Shown: positions 1 to 8,957, numbered from the stretch's first letter. The stretch: 64,000 nucleotides of DNA from Pseudomonas saponiphila (GCF_900105185.1 NZ_FNTJ01000001.1:682001-746000), one strand, 5' to 3'. A program made the numbers and translations. The notes: a model not told the origin generated them from the letters alone.

Positions 1-35
1 GGCGCCGGCCGGATTGGCGCAGTTCTCAAGGGCCT

Positions 36-60
36 CTTCGCCGGCGAGCCGGCTCCTACA
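36..60. repeat. REP palindrome
   Basis: Single REP unit with the core CCGGCGAGCCGGCTCCTAC, the GC-rich extragenic palindrome found repeatedly in this window. It lies downstream of trmA at the window edge. Confidence 0.7.
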
Positions 61-79
61 GGGCGGGCATTGGAATGCA

Positions 80-104
80 AACAGCCGTCACGAGGACGGC
101 TGTT
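80..104 (-). terminator. Rho-independent terminator of trmA
   Basis: Perfect 10-bp stem AACAGCCGTC / GACGGCTGTT with a 5-base loop just after the trmA stop. Read on the minus strand it runs into TTTG, a short U-tract. Confidence 0.7.
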
Positions 105-121
105 GGCGGCAGCGGGCTGGA

Positions 122-1201
122 TTAGCGGCGGGTCAGCAGCACCCCGGATTCCATGTGGTGGGTCCAGGGGAACTGGTCGAACAGCGCGCAGCGGGTGATG
201 CGGTGGCTGTCGTGCAACTGGGCGATGTTGGCCGCCAGGGTCTCCGGGTTGCAGGAGATGTACAGGATGTTGTCGAAGCGCCGGGTCAGTTCGCAGGTGT
301 CCGGGTCCATGCCGGCCCGAGGCGGGTCGACGAACACGCTGCCGAATTCGTAGCTCTTCAGATCCACGCCCTGCAGACGGCGGAACGGTCGAACTTCGTT
401 CAGGGCCTCGGTCAGTTCTTCGGCGGACAGACGCACCAGGGTGACGTTATCCACAGCGTTTTCGCTGAGGTTGCTCAAGGCGGCATTGACCGAAGTCTTG
501 CTGATCTCGGTGGCCAGCACCTTGCGCACCCGGGTGGCCAGGGGCAGGGTGAAGTTGCCATTGCCGCAGTACAGTTCCAGCAGGTCGTCCTGGCGTTCGC
601 CCAGGGCTTCAAAGGCCCAGTTGAGCATCTTCTGATTCACCGTGCCGTTGGGCTGGGTGAAGGCGCCTTCCGGTTGGCGATAGCTGAAGGTGCGACCGCC
701 GACTTCGAGTTGTTCCACCACGTAGTCCTGGCCGATGACTTCGCGCTTGCCCTTGGAGCGGCCGATCACGCTGACGTTGAGGTCGGCGGCCAATTGGCTC
801 GCCGCCTTGTGCCAGTGCTCGTCCAGCGGACGGTGGTAGCACAGGGTGATCATCGCGTCGCCGGCCAGGGTGGTGAGGAATTCCACCTGGAACAGCTTGT
901 GGCTCAGGGGCGCGCTGGCTTGCCAGGCGGCCTTGAGTCGGGGCATCAACTGGTTGATGCGCTGGCTGGCGATGGGGAATTCCTCGATCAGGATCGGCGT
1001 GCGCTTGTCGTCCTGGGAGAACATCGCGTAGTGCCGTTCACCGGCTTCGCGCCACAGGCGGAATTCGGCGCGCAGGCGGAAGTTCTGCAAAGGCGAGTCG
1101 AAGACCTGAGGCTCGGGGGCATCGAAGGGGGCCAGCAGGTCGCGCAAGCGCGCGACCTTGTCGTTCAACTGGCTGTTGTAGCTTGCGGCATCAAAAGTCA
1201 T
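122..1201 (-). CDS. trmA: tRNA (uracil-5-)-methyltransferase TrmA
   Basis: 359 aa. It makes 5-methyluridine at position 54 of the tRNA T-loop using S-adenosylmethionine in the cytoplasm. Visible class motifs are the SAM-binding [14 protein letters not shown] near residue 210, the VDPPRAGMD motif near 295, and YISCNPETL near 320, whose Cys is the nucleophile that attacks uracil C6. Length matches the bacterial family (about 360 aa). The start codon overlaps the stop of the upstream purine permease in an ATGA arrangement, so the two are co-transcribed with translational coupling. A hairpin terminator follows. Confidence 0.96.
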   Translation of the reverse strand: MTFDAASYNSQLNDKVARLRDLLAPFDAPEPQVFDSPLQNFRLRAEFRLWREAGERHYAMFSQDDKRTPILIEEFPIASQRINQLMPRLKAAWQASAPLSHKLFQVEFLTTLAGDAMITLCYHRPLDEHWHKAASQLAADLNVSVIGRSKGKREVIGQDYVVEQLEVGGRTFSYRQPEGAFTQPNGTVNQKMLNWAFEALGERQDDLLELYCGNGNFTLPLATRVRKVLATEISKTSVNAALSNLSENAVDNVTLVRLSAEELTEALNEVRPFRRLQGVDLKSYEFGSVFVDPPRAGMDPDTCELTRRFDNILYISCNPETLAANIAQLHDSHRITRCALFDQFPWTHHMESGVLLTRR

Positions 1202-2490
1202 GCGGGGTAACCAAGCTTGATCACGAACAGGATCGACAGAATCACCAGGGGCGCGTTCAGCTCACGGGCGCGGCCCGACAGCAGTTTGATCACGGTCCAG
1301 GCGATAAAGCCGAAGGCAATGCCGTTGGCGATGGAGTAAGTGAAAGGCATGGCCAGGGCGGTGATCACCACGGGAGCGGCGACGGTGATGTCTTCCCAGT
1401 CGATTTCCGCCAGGCCCGAGGTCATCAGCACGGCCACGAACAGCAGGGCTGGCGCGGTGGCGAAGGCGGGCACGCTGGCCGCCAATGGCGAGAAGAACAG
1501 CGCCAGCAGGAACATGATCGCCACCACGATGGCGGTCAGGCCGGTGCGGCCGCCGGCGCTCACACCCGCGGCGGATTCGATGTAGCTGGTGGTGGTGGAG
1601 GTGCCCAGCAGGGAACCGGCCATGGCCGCGGTGCTGTCGGCGATCAGCGCCCGGCCCATTTTCGGCATGTGGCCGTCCTTGCCCATCAGGCCGGCGCGCT
1701 TGGCTACACCGATCAGGGTGCCGGAGTTGTCGAACAGGTCAACGAACAGGAAAGCGAAGATCACGCTGATCAGGCCGATGTCCAGGGCGCCCTTGATGTC
1801 CAGCTGCAGGAAGGTCGGGGCCAGGGACGGTGGCATCGAAGTCACGCCGCCGAACGGGGTTACGCCTAGGAGAATGGAGACGATGGTCACCGCGAGGATG
1901 CCAATCAGCACGGCGCCGCGCACTTTCAGGGCTTCCAGGGCGACGATCAGGGCAAAGCCCAGGGCCGCGAGGATCGGGGCCGGTTTGCTCAGGTCGCCCA
2001 GGCCCACCAGGGTCGACTTGTTGCCAATCACGATCTCGGCGTTATGCAGGGCGATCAGCGCCAGGAACAGGCCGATACCGGCGGCAATCGCCGAGCGCAG
2101 GGGCAGGGGGATGCTGTTGATGATCCATTCGCGGATGCGGAAGATCGACAACAGGAAGAACAGCACCGCCGAAATGAACACCGCACCCAGCGCCACTTGC
2201 CAGGTGTGGCCCATGTGCAGGACCACGGTGTAGGTGAAGAAGGCGTTGAGGCCCATGCCCGGCGCCAGGGCGATCGGGTAGTTGGCGATCAGGCCCATGA
2301 CGGTGGAGCCGATGGCTGCCGCCAAGCAGGTGGCAACGAACACCGCGCCCTTGTCCATGCCCGTTTCGCCGAGGATGCTCGGGTTGACGAAAAGGATGTA
2401 GGCCATGGCCAGGAAGGTGGTGACGCCCGCAAGAATCTCGGTGCGCACGTTGGTGTTGTGTGCCTTGAGTTGAAACAGCCTTTCCAGCAT
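1198..2490 (-). CDS. NCS2-family (AzgA-like) purine permease
   Basis: 430 aa polytopic membrane protein of the nucleobase:cation symporter-2, adenine/guanine/hypoxanthine branch. It begins with the family signature [15 protein letters not shown] and carries the [16 protein letters not shown] segment typical of AzgA-type carriers, then about a dozen hydrophobic helices. It probably imports adenine, guanine or hypoxanthine with protons; the exact base cannot be read from sequence. I chose the ATG at 2490, although the frame is open further upstream, because GGGGAG lies 6 bp before it and homologous sequence begins there. It is the first gene of an operon with trmA, overlapping it by 4 bp. Confidence 0.9.
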   Translation of the reverse strand: MLERLFQLKAHNTNVRTEILAGVTTFLAMAYILFVNPSILGETGMDKGAVFVATCLAAAIGSTVMGLIANYPIALAPGMGLNAFFTYTVVLHMGHTWQVALGAVFISAVLFFLLSIFRIREWIINSIPLPLRSAIAAGIGLFLALIALHNAEIVIGNKSTLVGLGDLSKPAPILAALGFALIVALEALKVRGAVLIGILAVTIVSILLGVTPFGGVTSMPPSLAPTFLQLDIKGALDIGLISVIFAFLFVDLFDNSGTLIGVAKRAGLMGKDGHMPKMGRALIADSTAAMAGSLLGTSTTTSYIESAAGVSAGGRTGLTAIVVAIMFLLALFFSPLAASVPAFATAPALLFVAVLMTSGLAEIDWEDITVAAPVVITALAMPFTYSIANGIAFGFIAWTVIKLLSGRARELNAPLVILSILFVIKLGYPA

Positions 2491-2697
2491 GTCTGCTCCC
2501 CGTGGCGCCGCCGGGCGCCGTGAATGTATCGACTCCAACAGCAAAGCACAGACTTTATGAGGTGCCTGAGGATTTGCTCTGGGTCGGAAAAAGCCGCGCA
2601 TCATACCAGCAGCGTGGGCCAATGGCTGCGATCGTCGGCGATGTTTTGCCCCGCTGGCAAGTAGCGCATACTGCGCCCTGCTTTCAAGGGAGGATTT

Positions 2698-3147
2698 ATG
2701 CGCAGCACAGTGAAAATGACGGCCCTGGCATTGCTCGGCGCGGCAGCCTGCTGGCTGGCGGCCCCGGCCATGGCGCGCTCGGCACCGCCGCTGAGCCGGG
2801 TGGAGATTCTCAAGGTGCTGTCGCCGTCTTGCGGCCTGGAGGATGTTTCCGACGGCCGTGAACGCACCGAGTGCGATCACAACGGGCCGAACATCAAGGT
2901 CTATGTGTTGGAGATCGGCTACGGCCGCGAGCCCCATGTGAACCTGGACGGTTTCGAGGTCGACGGCACCCGCTCGGCCGTGTGCGAAGACGGCTCCGCC
3001 TATGTGCCCTGTGGCAACTCGGGGATTACCGTGGGCTACATCTATGTGTTCGATCTGGCGGGCAAGCAGGAAGGCACCTTCAGCTTCAGCAACACCTCGA
3101 TCAACGCGCCGGGCAATACCCTGAGTGCGCAGATCTACATCAGGTAG
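2698..3147 (+). CDS. Small secreted protein, DUF4879-like
   Basis: 149 aa with a clear Sec signal peptide: a charged start, a hydrophobic run to about residue 25 and an AMA-like cleavage site. The mature part has four cysteines (in SPSCGLED, TECDH, AVCED and VPCGN), suggesting two disulfides in a small extracytoplasmic domain. The pattern resembles the DUF4879/YolA-like secreted family, but that assignment is from memory of the family and the function is unknown. An AAGGGAGGA ribosome site precedes the ATG. The gene is divergent from the purine permease. Confidence 0.75.
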   Translation: MRSTVKMTALALLGAAACWLAAPAMARSAPPLSRVEILKVLSPSCGLEDVSDGRERTECDHNGPNIKVYVLEIGYGREPHVNLDGFEVDGTRSAVCEDGSAYVPCGNSGITVGYIYVFDLAGKQEGTFSFSNTSINAPGNTLSAQIYIR

Positions 3148-3209
3148 CGGCGAACGACTGGGGGCAAAGCTGACTAAGCTCTGAAGACGTTCCTTGTGGA
3201 GTCATCCTC

Positions 3210-3761
3210 ATGACCTTCAGAGCCTTGGTCACCCTTGCCGAAGGCATCGATGATCTGCAAAGCGTGACCCTGATCGATGTACTTCGTCGCGCCGAAGTCG
3301 AAGTGCTGGCGGCCAGCGTCGAAAACCGGCGCATGCTCACCTGCGCCCGGGGCACCCGGCTGACCGCCGACGCCATGCTGGTGGATGTACTGGCCCAGCG
3401 CTTCGACCTGATTGTGTTGCCCGGCGGCGCGGTAGGTGCCCAGCATTTGGCGAGCCATCAACCCCTGATGCAGCTGCTCAAGGATCAGGCAGCAGCTGGC
3501 AGGCTCTTCGCCGGCATTGCCGAAGCACCGGCCTTGGCCTTGCAGGCGTATGGGGTGCTGCGCCAGCGGCGCATGACCTGCCTGCCCAGCGCCAGCCATC
3601 AGTTGTTGGGCTGCAGCTTTGTCGACCAGCCGGTGGTGGTGGATGGCAACTGCATTACCGCCCAGGGCTCCGGCGCGGCCCTGGCGTTTGCCCTGGCCCT
3701 GGTGGAGGCGCTGTGCGGCCGCGGCAAGCGCGCTCAGGTGGCAGCAGAGTTGCTGGTTTAG
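3210..3761 (+). CDS. DJ-1/PfpI superfamily protein lacking the nucleophile Cys
   Basis: 183 aa with the DJ-1/ThiJ fold: a TLAEGIDDLQSVTLIDVLRRA start, the LIVLPGGAVGAQHL strand-loop, and the helix that normally follows the nucleophile elbow. In DJ-1/YajL that elbow reads A-I-C-A-A-P. Here, near residue 103, it reads GIAEAPAL, so the reactive Cys is Ala. The conserved acidic partner near the N-terminus (usually E-E-M-E) is also altered to D-D. Glyoxalase or deglycase activity of the usual kind is therefore unlikely, and a binding or chaperone role is possible. Its stop lies 3 bp from the convergent higA stop. Confidence 0.85.
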   Translation: MTFRALVTLAEGIDDLQSVTLIDVLRRAEVEVLAASVENRRMLTCARGTRLTADAMLVDVLAQRFDLIVLPGGAVGAQHLASHQPLMQLLKDQAAAGRLFAGIAEAPALALQAYGVLRQRRMTCLPSASHQLLGCSFVDQPVVVDGNCITAQGSGAALAFALALVEALCGRGKRAQVAAELLV

Positions 3762-3764
3762 GGC

Positions 3765-4055
3765 TCAGCCGACATGAGCCGCGATGGGCTCGATCACCGG
3801 TTGCAACTCCTGTTCGGTGTGCCAGATGTCGTAGTCGGCCTGCACCGCGAGCCAGACCTTGGCCTTGCCGATTCCGGCACGTTCCAGGCGAACCGCCAGT
3901 TCCGCGCGGATTGGTGCATGGCCGTTCAACACCTTGGACAGATGCGGACGGGCATAACCGATATGCCGGGCCAGCTCCGTCACGCTGATGCCCAACTCAG
4001 GCAAGACATCCAGGCGCAGGGTGTCACCGGGATGGGGCGGGTTGTGGATGGGCAT
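3765..4055 (-). CDS. higA: HigA-family antitoxin
   Basis: 96 aa single-domain XRE-type helix-turn-helix protein starting MPIHNPPHPGDTLR, the hallmark of HigA antitoxins. The HTH covers roughly residues 25-65 (VTELARHIGYARPHLSKVLNG). It is expected to neutralise the toxin encoded immediately upstream (15-bp gap) and, with it, repress the shared promoter. The toxin-first order is typical of higBA. It could equally be called GraA, as the P. putida graTA pair belongs to this family. Confidence 0.92.
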   Translation of the reverse strand: MPIHNPPHPGDTLRLDVLPELGISVTELARHIGYARPHLSKVLNGHAPIRAELAVRLERAGIGKAKVWLAVQADYDIWHTEQELQPVIEPIAAHVG

Positions 4056-4070
4056 GATTCTGCCTCCTGT

Positions 4071-4349
4071 TCAGTGGTAGTCCAGATAATCGACCAGTTC
4101 GATATCCGAACCTACGAAACGAAAGATCACTCGCCAGTTGCCGGACACCACCAAGGACCAATAGCCGTGCAGGTCGCCCTTGAGTGGGTGCAGCCGCCAA
4201 CCCGGCAGGTTGAGGTCTGCCGGTTCGCTGGCGTGATCCATGAACGACAGCTGGCGGGCCAGCCGGCGTGCATGCTCAGCCCGTATTCCACGAGTCGATC
4301 CGGTTTCATAGAAGGCGCGCAGGCCTTTGTGCTGAAAGGACTTGATCAT
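4071..4349 (-). CDS. higB: HigB/RelE-family toxin
   Basis: 92 aa RelE/ParE-superfamily protein. It begins MIKSFQHKGLRAFYE and contains LPGWRLHPLKGDLHGYWSLVVSGNWRVIFRF, characteristic of HigB/GraT ribosome-dependent mRNA endonucleases. Length and key basic/aromatic positions look intact, so it is probably functional. It is transcribed first, followed by higA. A perfect inverted repeat lies directly upstream of its start and probably serves as the HigA operator. Confidence 0.93.
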   Translation of the reverse strand: MIKSFQHKGLRAFYETGSTRGIRAEHARRLARQLSFMDHASEPADLNLPGWRLHPLKGDLHGYWSLVVSGNWRVIFRFVGSDIELVDYLDYH

Positions 4350-4357
4350 GGGGAGCG

Positions 4358-4380
4358 AGTGTAAGGCGATACCTTACACT
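4358..4380. promoter_or_regulatory. Inverted-repeat operator of higBA
   Basis: Perfect 9-bp inverted repeat AGTGTAAGG-N5-CCTTACACT ending 9 bp before the higB start codon. A dyad at this location is what HigA-type HTH dimers bind for autorepression. Operator function is inferred from position and symmetry. Confidence 0.7.
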
Positions 4381-4447
4381 CTTCGTAGCGGTTTTGTATT
4401 GCAGAGAATGATCAACAAGCTGTTACAGGGGTAAACCGCCTGAGGTT

Positions 4448-5686
4448 TCACACCTTGGCCTCTTCCACCCGCTCGATCATCCGATCGCGCTTGGCCAGGG
4501 TCGGGAACAGCTTGATCCAGACCCCGGTCACCAGCAGCGTGCCGACCCCGCCCAGGACCACCGCCGGCACGGTGCCGAACCAGTGGGCGGTCAGCCCGGA
4601 TTCAAATTCCCCCAGCTGGTTCGAAGCGCCGATGAACAGGCCGTTCACCGCGCTGACCCGGCCGCGCATTTCGTCCGGTGTTTCCAGCTGCACGAATGAC
4701 GCGCGGATCACCATGCTGATCATGTCCGCCGCCCCCAGCACCACCAGCACCGCCAGGGAAAACCAGAACGAGGTCGAGAGGCCGAAGGCGATGGTGGCCA
4801 CACCGAATACGCCGACGGCGGTGAACATCACCCGCCCGACCTTGCGCTCGACGCTGAAACGCGCCAGCCACAGCGACATCAGCAAGGCGCCCACTGCCGG
4901 TGCCGAGCGCAGCAGCCCGAGGCCCCAGGGGCCGGTGAGCAGGATGTCCTTGGCAAACACCGGCAGCAGCGCGGTGGCGCCGCCCAGCAGGACCGCGAAC
5001 AGGTCCAGGGAGATGGCGCCGAGGATATCCGGGCGGCTGCGGATGAAGCGGATGCCCGCCAGCAGCGAATCGAGGGTGGCCTTGCCCTTGTTCAGTGGCG
5101 TCTGCCGGGCCGGCAGGTTGAGCATCAACAGGCAGGCGATCAGGTACAGGATCACGGTGGGGCCGTAGACCCAGATGCTGCCGAAGGCATACAGCAACCC
5201 GCCCAGGGCCGGGGCGACGATGGTTGCCGACTGCTGCGCCGATTGCGCCGCGGCCACGGCCCGGGGAAACAGCCCCGTGGGCACGATGCTCGGCAGCAGG
5301 GCCTGGGTGGTGGGCATCTCGAAGGAGCGGGCGCCACCGAGGAGGAAGGCCAGGATGAAGATCATTTCCCGGGTCACGCTGTCGGTCAGGCTGCCGATGG
5401 CCAGGGCCAGGGCGATCAAGGCTTGCAAAGACTGGCAGATAGCCGCCACCCGGCGCCGGTCATAGCGGTCGGCCACATGCCCGGTGTGCAGCATGAACAG
5501 CACGCGGGGGGCGAACTCCACCAGCCCCACCAACCCCAGGTCGAGCACATTGCCGGTCAGTTGGTAGAGGTTCCAGCCGATGGCCACGGTGAGCATCTGG
5601 AAACCGCTGGCGGTGAAGATCCGGGCCAGCCAGAAGGCGATGAATGGACGATGGTGGCGGAGCAGCTGGGGGTCTTGGCTGGGCAT
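4448..5686 (-). CDS. MFS transporter (EntS-like exporter)
   Basis: 412 aa with 12 predicted hydrophobic helices. The loop-2 region reads GHVADRYDRRRVAAI, the major-facilitator signature. Overall layout fits the MFS_3 / enterobactin-exporter-like branch, whose members export siderophores, drugs or other small molecules; the substrate cannot be assigned. The frame stays open to a GTG at 5773, but homology to MFS proteins begins at the ATG at 5686 (MPSQDPQLLRHHRPF), which I use. No strong Shine-Dalgarno is visible at either start. It is a monocistronic minus-strand gene. Confidence 0.85.
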   Translation of the reverse strand: MPSQDPQLLRHHRPFIAFWLARIFTASGFQMLTVAIGWNLYQLTGNVLDLGLVGLVEFAPRVLFMLHTGHVADRYDRRRVAAICQSLQALIALALAIGSLTDSVTREMIFILAFLLGGARSFEMPTTQALLPSIVPTGLFPRAVAAAQSAQQSATIVAPALGGLLYAFGSIWVYGPTVILYLIACLLMLNLPARQTPLNKGKATLDSLLAGIRFIRSRPDILGAISLDLFAVLLGGATALLPVFAKDILLTGPWGLGLLRSAPAVGALLMSLWLARFSVERKVGRVMFTAVGVFGVATIAFGLSTSFWFSLAVLVVLGAADMISMVIRASFVQLETPDEMRGRVSAVNGLFIGASNQLGEFESGLTAHWFGTVPAVVLGGVGTLLVTGVWIKLFPTLAKRDRMIERVEEAKV

Positions 5687-6173
5687 CGGGTGGTCAATCT
5701 GAGCGGGGAGTGCGACGAGGTTATCACCAAGGTGTAACCAATAGTTGCGGGGAGCGGGAAAATCGTTAGCCACGCATCTATCTGCTTTTTCGCTCGAATG
5801 CCGGGGCGCGAACCCATGTGGCCGCTGCCGCCGCGCGGGCGACGGGAAATCCTCGGGCAGGGCCCTGCGGTCCTTGCCGTAGCTTTGCCGCGTGGGAAAA
5901 GCCGGGAAAGCCCCGGAGTTGGCGGGTGAGGCAAGCTGTCACGCGGCAAATAACCACAGAGTTGCGCGCTGAAAATAGGACTACTCTTTTAACGTTGCTT
6001 GACCCAGATCAAAACCTTTTCCAGTGGTTTGATGTGGAGGCCGAAGGGCCGGAATCCCTACGTTGCGATGGTTTAAAAAAGAACGAATCCGAATTCGCCG
6101 AACTCCATATCCGTGGGGGCAGTAGGCGCTGGCCTTTGGCCCGCAGCCGGTTTTACCTGATAGAGGAAAGCTT
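5687..6173. other. 487-bp intergenic control region upstream of cioA
   Basis: No gene is recognised between the divergent MFS and cioA genes. The MFS-proximal half is GC-rich with no feature I can name. The cioA-proximal half (from about 5945) is AT-richer and holds an Anr-type box and presumably the cio promoter, leaving a leader of over 100 nt. Confidence 0.6.
5999..6012. promoter_or_regulatory. Anr/FNR-type box upstream of cioAB
   Basis: TTGACCCAGATCAA matches the Anr/FNR consensus TTGAT-N4-ATCAA with one mismatch. It lies 162 bp upstream of the cioA start. In P. aeruginosa the cio operon is known to be repressed by the anaerobic regulator ANR at low oxygen, which fits a site here. Binding in this strain is inferred. 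Confidence 0.75.
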
Positions 6174-7604
6174 ATGTTCGGTTTAGAGGCCATTGATCTC
6201 GCCCGAATTCAGTTCGCATTCACCGTTTCGTTCCACATCCTGTTCCCGGCCATCACCATTGGCCTGGCGAGTTACCTGGCGGTACTCGAAGGCCTGTGGC
6301 TCAAGACCCGCGACGATACCTATCGCGATCTTTACCACTTCTGGTCGAAGATCTTCGCTGTCAACTTCGGCATGGGGGTGGTTTCCGGCCTGGTGATGTC
6401 CTACCAGTTCGGCACCAACTGGAGCCGTTTCTCCGACTTTGCTGGCGCTGTCACCGGCCCCTTGCTCACCTATGAGGTGCTCACTGCGTTCTTCCTCGAG
6501 GCAGGTTTCCTCGGGGTGATGCTGTTCGGCTGGAACAAGGTCGGGCGCAAGCTGCACTTCTTCTCCACGGTGATGGTGGCCATTGGCACGTTGATTTCGA
6601 CCTTCTGGATTCTGTCCTCCAACAGTTGGATGCAGACCCCGCAAGGCTTCGAAATCGTTGATGGCCGAGTGATTCCGGTGGACTGGCTGGCGGTGGTGTT
6701 CAACCCGTCATTCCCTTACCGCCTGGCGCACATGGCGGTGGCGGCATTCGTCGCCACGGCGTTCTTCGTCGGCTCGTCCGCAGCCTGGCACTTGCTGCGG
6801 GGCCGCGACAACCCGGCCATTCGTCGCATGCTGTCGATGGCCATGTGGATGGCCTTGATCGTGGCGCCGGTGCAGGCGGTGATCGGTGACTTCCACGGTC
6901 TCAATACCCTCAAGCACCAGCCGGCGAAAATCGCCGCCATCGAAGGTCACTGGGAAAACATCGGCAATGAGCCGACCCCGCTGATCCTCTTCGGCTGGCC
7001 GGACATGAAGGCTGAGAAAACCAGATTCGCAGTGGAAATCCCTTATCTGGGCAGCCTGATCCTCACCCACTCCCTGGACAAGCAGGTGCCGGCGCTCAAG
7101 GAATTCCCGCCTGAAGACCGTCCCAACTCGACCATCGTGTTCTGGTCGTTCCGGGTCATGGTGGGCCTGGGCATGCTGATGATCTTCACCGGCCTGTGGA
7201 GCGTCTGGCTGCGCAAGCGCGGCACGCTCTACACCTCGCGTCCGTTCCTGTACCTGACGTTGTGGATGGGGCCGTCCGGGTTGATCGCGATCCTGGCGGG
7301 CTGGTTCACCACCGAGATCGGTCGTCAGCCCTGGGTGGTCTATGGCCTGATGCGCACGGCGGATGCTTCGTCCGCACACAGTTTCGTGCAGATGAGCATC
7401 ACCCTGGCGTTGTTTGTGGTGGTGTATTTCTCGCTGTTCGGCGTGGGCCTGGGCTACATGATGCGCCTGGTGCGCAAAGGGCCGGTGACCAACGAAGGCG
7501 CGGAAACCAGTCACGGTGGTCCCGGGCAGAAACGTACCCCGGCGCGTCCGCTGTCTGCCGCGGACGATGACCATCACAGCATCAGCCTGAACAAGGGGAA
7601 TTGA
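6174..7604 (+). CDS. cioA: Cyanide-insensitive terminal oxidase subunit I (CioA)
   Basis: 476 aa bd-type quinol oxidase subunit I in the inner membrane. It oxidises ubiquinol and reduces oxygen to water without a proton pump and is relatively cyanide-resistant. The start MFGLEAIDLARIQFAFTVSF includes the first helix, followed by FHILFPAIT with a conserved heme-ligand His. GRQPWVVYGLMRT near the C-terminus is a family signature. The quinol-binding Q-loop is short, as in the Cio group rather than E. coli CydA. GAGGAAAG precedes the ATG. It is the first gene of cioA-cioB-DUF2474, with an Anr-like box upstream. Confidence 0.95.
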   Translation: MFGLEAIDLARIQFAFTVSFHILFPAITIGLASYLAVLEGLWLKTRDDTYRDLYHFWSKIFAVNFGMGVVSGLVMSYQFGTNWSRFSDFAGAVTGPLLTYEVLTAFFLEAGFLGVMLFGWNKVGRKLHFFSTVMVAIGTLISTFWILSSNSWMQTPQGFEIVDGRVIPVDWLAVVFNPSFPYRLAHMAVAAFVATAFFVGSSAAWHLLRGRDNPAIRRMLSMAMWMALIVAPVQAVIGDFHGLNTLKHQPAKIAAIEGHWENIGNEPTPLILFGWPDMKAEKTRFAVEIPYLGSLILTHSLDKQVPALKEFPPEDRPNSTIVFWSFRVMVGLGMLMIFTGLWSVWLRKRGTLYTSRPFLYLTLWMGPSGLIAILAGWFTTEIGRQPWVVYGLMRTADASSAHSFVQMSITLALFVVVYFSLFGVGLGYMMRLVRKGPVTNEGAETSHGGPGQKRTPARPLSAADDDHHSISLNKGN

Positions 7605-7607
7605 GTC

Positions 7608-8615
7608 ATGGGTATCGATCTTCCACTGATCTGGGCCGTGATTATCATCTTCGGCATCATGATGTACGTGGTCATGGACGGCTTCGACCTGGGGATCGGG
7701 ATTCTCTTCCCGTTCGTCAAGGACGACCGCGACCGTGACGTGATGATGAACACCGTCGCCCCGGTCTGGGACGGCAACGAAACCTGGCTGGTGCTGGGGG
7801 GCGCGGCTCTGTTTGGCGCCTTCCCGCTGGCTTATTCGGTGGTGCTTTCGGCGCTGTACCTGCCACTGATCCTGATGCTGATCGGCCTGATTTTCCGCGG
7901 GGTGGCCTTTGAGTTCCGCTTCAAGGCCAAGGAAAACAAGCGTCATATCTGGGACAAGGCGTTTATCGGTGGCTCGGCGGCGGCGACCTTCTTCCAGGGC
8001 GTGGCCCTGGGGGCGTTCATCGACGGCTTGCCGGTGGTGGACCGCCAGTTTGCCGGTGGCTCCCTGGACTGGCTGACGCCTTTCACCCTGTTCTGCGGCC
8101 TGGCGCTGGTGGTGGCCTATGCCTTGCTCGGCTGCACCTGGCTGATCATGAAGACCGAGGGCAAGCTGCAACAGCAGATGCATGACCTGGCCCGGCCGTT
8201 GGCTTATGTGGTGCTGGCGGTGATCGGCATCGTCAGTCTGTGGACCCCGCTGGCCCATGCCGAGATCGCCGCGCGCTGGTTCACCCTGCCCAATCTGTTC
8301 TGGTTCCTGCCGGTGCCGATCCTGGTGCTGGTGACCATGTACGGCCTGCTGCGCGCCGTGGCCCGCAACGCCCACTACACGCCGTTCCTGCTGACCCTGG
8401 TGCTGATCTTCCTCGGCTACAGCGGCCTGGGCATCAGCCTGTGGCCGAACATCGTGCCGCCGTCGATCTCCATCTGGGACGCCGCGGCGCCGCCGCAAAG
8501 CCAGGGCTTCATGCTGGTGGGCACGCTGTTCATCATCCCGTTCATCCTGGGCTACACCTTCTGGAGCTACTACGTGTTCCGCGGCAAGGTCACCCACGAC
8601 GACGGTTACCACTAG
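7608..8615 (+). CDS. cioB: Cyanide-insensitive terminal oxidase subunit II (CioB)
   Basis: 335 aa inner-membrane subunit II of the bd-type oxidase. The start region LPLIWAVIIIFGIMMYVVMDGFDLG carries the GFDLG signature. PVWDGNETWLVLGG follows, a hallmark of CydB/CioB proteins. About 8-9 transmembrane helices are visible. It begins 3 bp after the cioA stop, so the two are tightly coupled. A REP palindrome pair separates it from the small third gene and may protect the upstream mRNA or lower downstream expression. Confidence 0.95.
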   Translation: MGIDLPLIWAVIIIFGIMMYVVMDGFDLGIGILFPFVKDDRDRDVMMNTVAPVWDGNETWLVLGGAALFGAFPLAYSVVLSALYLPLILMLIGLIFRGVAFEFRFKAKENKRHIWDKAFIGGSAAATFFQGVALGAFIDGLPVVDRQFAGGSLDWLTPFTLFCGLALVVAYALLGCTWLIMKTEGKLQQQMHDLARPLAYVVLAVIGIVSLWTPLAHAEIAARWFTLPNLFWFLPVPILVLVTMYGLLRAVARNAHYTPFLLTLVLIFLGYSGLGISLWPNIVPPSISIWDAAAPPQSQGFMLVGTLFIIPFILGYTFWSYYVFRGKVTHDDGYH

Positions 8616-8698
8616 GTAGGGGCCGGCTTGCCGGCGAACGGGCCCTTGGGCCTCGTGCCAGGCTGGCCGGCGCTTTCGCTGACCAGCCAGCTCCTACG
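8616..8698. repeat. REP pair (BIME) between cioB and the DUF2474 gene
   Basis: Two oppositely oriented REP units, GTAGGGGCCGGCTTGCCGGC and a diverged right arm ending CAGCTCCTAC, able to fold into one long hairpin inside the cio transcript. Confidence 0.75.
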
Positions 8699-8727
8699 AG
8701 GGTTTGGGTCAAGCAGGAGTTGAAATC

Positions 8728-8895
8728 ATGAGCGGTAAACACTCATTGCAGGAAATCGAACAGGCGGAAAAACAGCCACTCTGGCGGCGCCTTGGCTGGT
8801 TGGCGATGATCTGGGGTGGCAGTGTGCTGGCCCTGTTCGTGGCGGCCAGCCTGATGCGCATGTTCATGAGCGCCGCCGGCCTGACCACCCACTGA
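8728..8895 (+). CDS. DUF2474 single-helix oxidase micro-subunit
   Basis: 55 aa: a charged N-terminus, then one membrane helix (RLGWLAMIWGGSVLALFVAASL). It fits the DUF2474 family of tiny proteins encoded after cioAB, thought by analogy with CydX to stabilise or complete the bd-type oxidase. I use the ATG at 8728, preceded by GCAGGAGT; an in-frame codon further upstream lacks a ribosome site and lies in the REP flank. A terminator follows directly, making this the last gene of the cio operon. Confidence 0.85.
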   Translation: MSGKHSLQEIEQAEKQPLWRRLGWLAMIWGGSVLALFVAASLMRMFMSAAGLTTH

Positions 8896-8929
8896 TCATC
8901 CCATCCCGTTGCCTTGCGGCACGGTTTCA

Positions 8930-8957
8930 ACCCTCCGCCAGCGGAGGGTTTTTTTTG
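8930..8957. terminator. Terminator of the cio operon / rlmG
   Basis: ACCCTCCGC-CA-GCGGAGGGT stem followed by eight T residues on the plus strand, between the convergent cio operon and rlmG. Confidence 0.85.
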
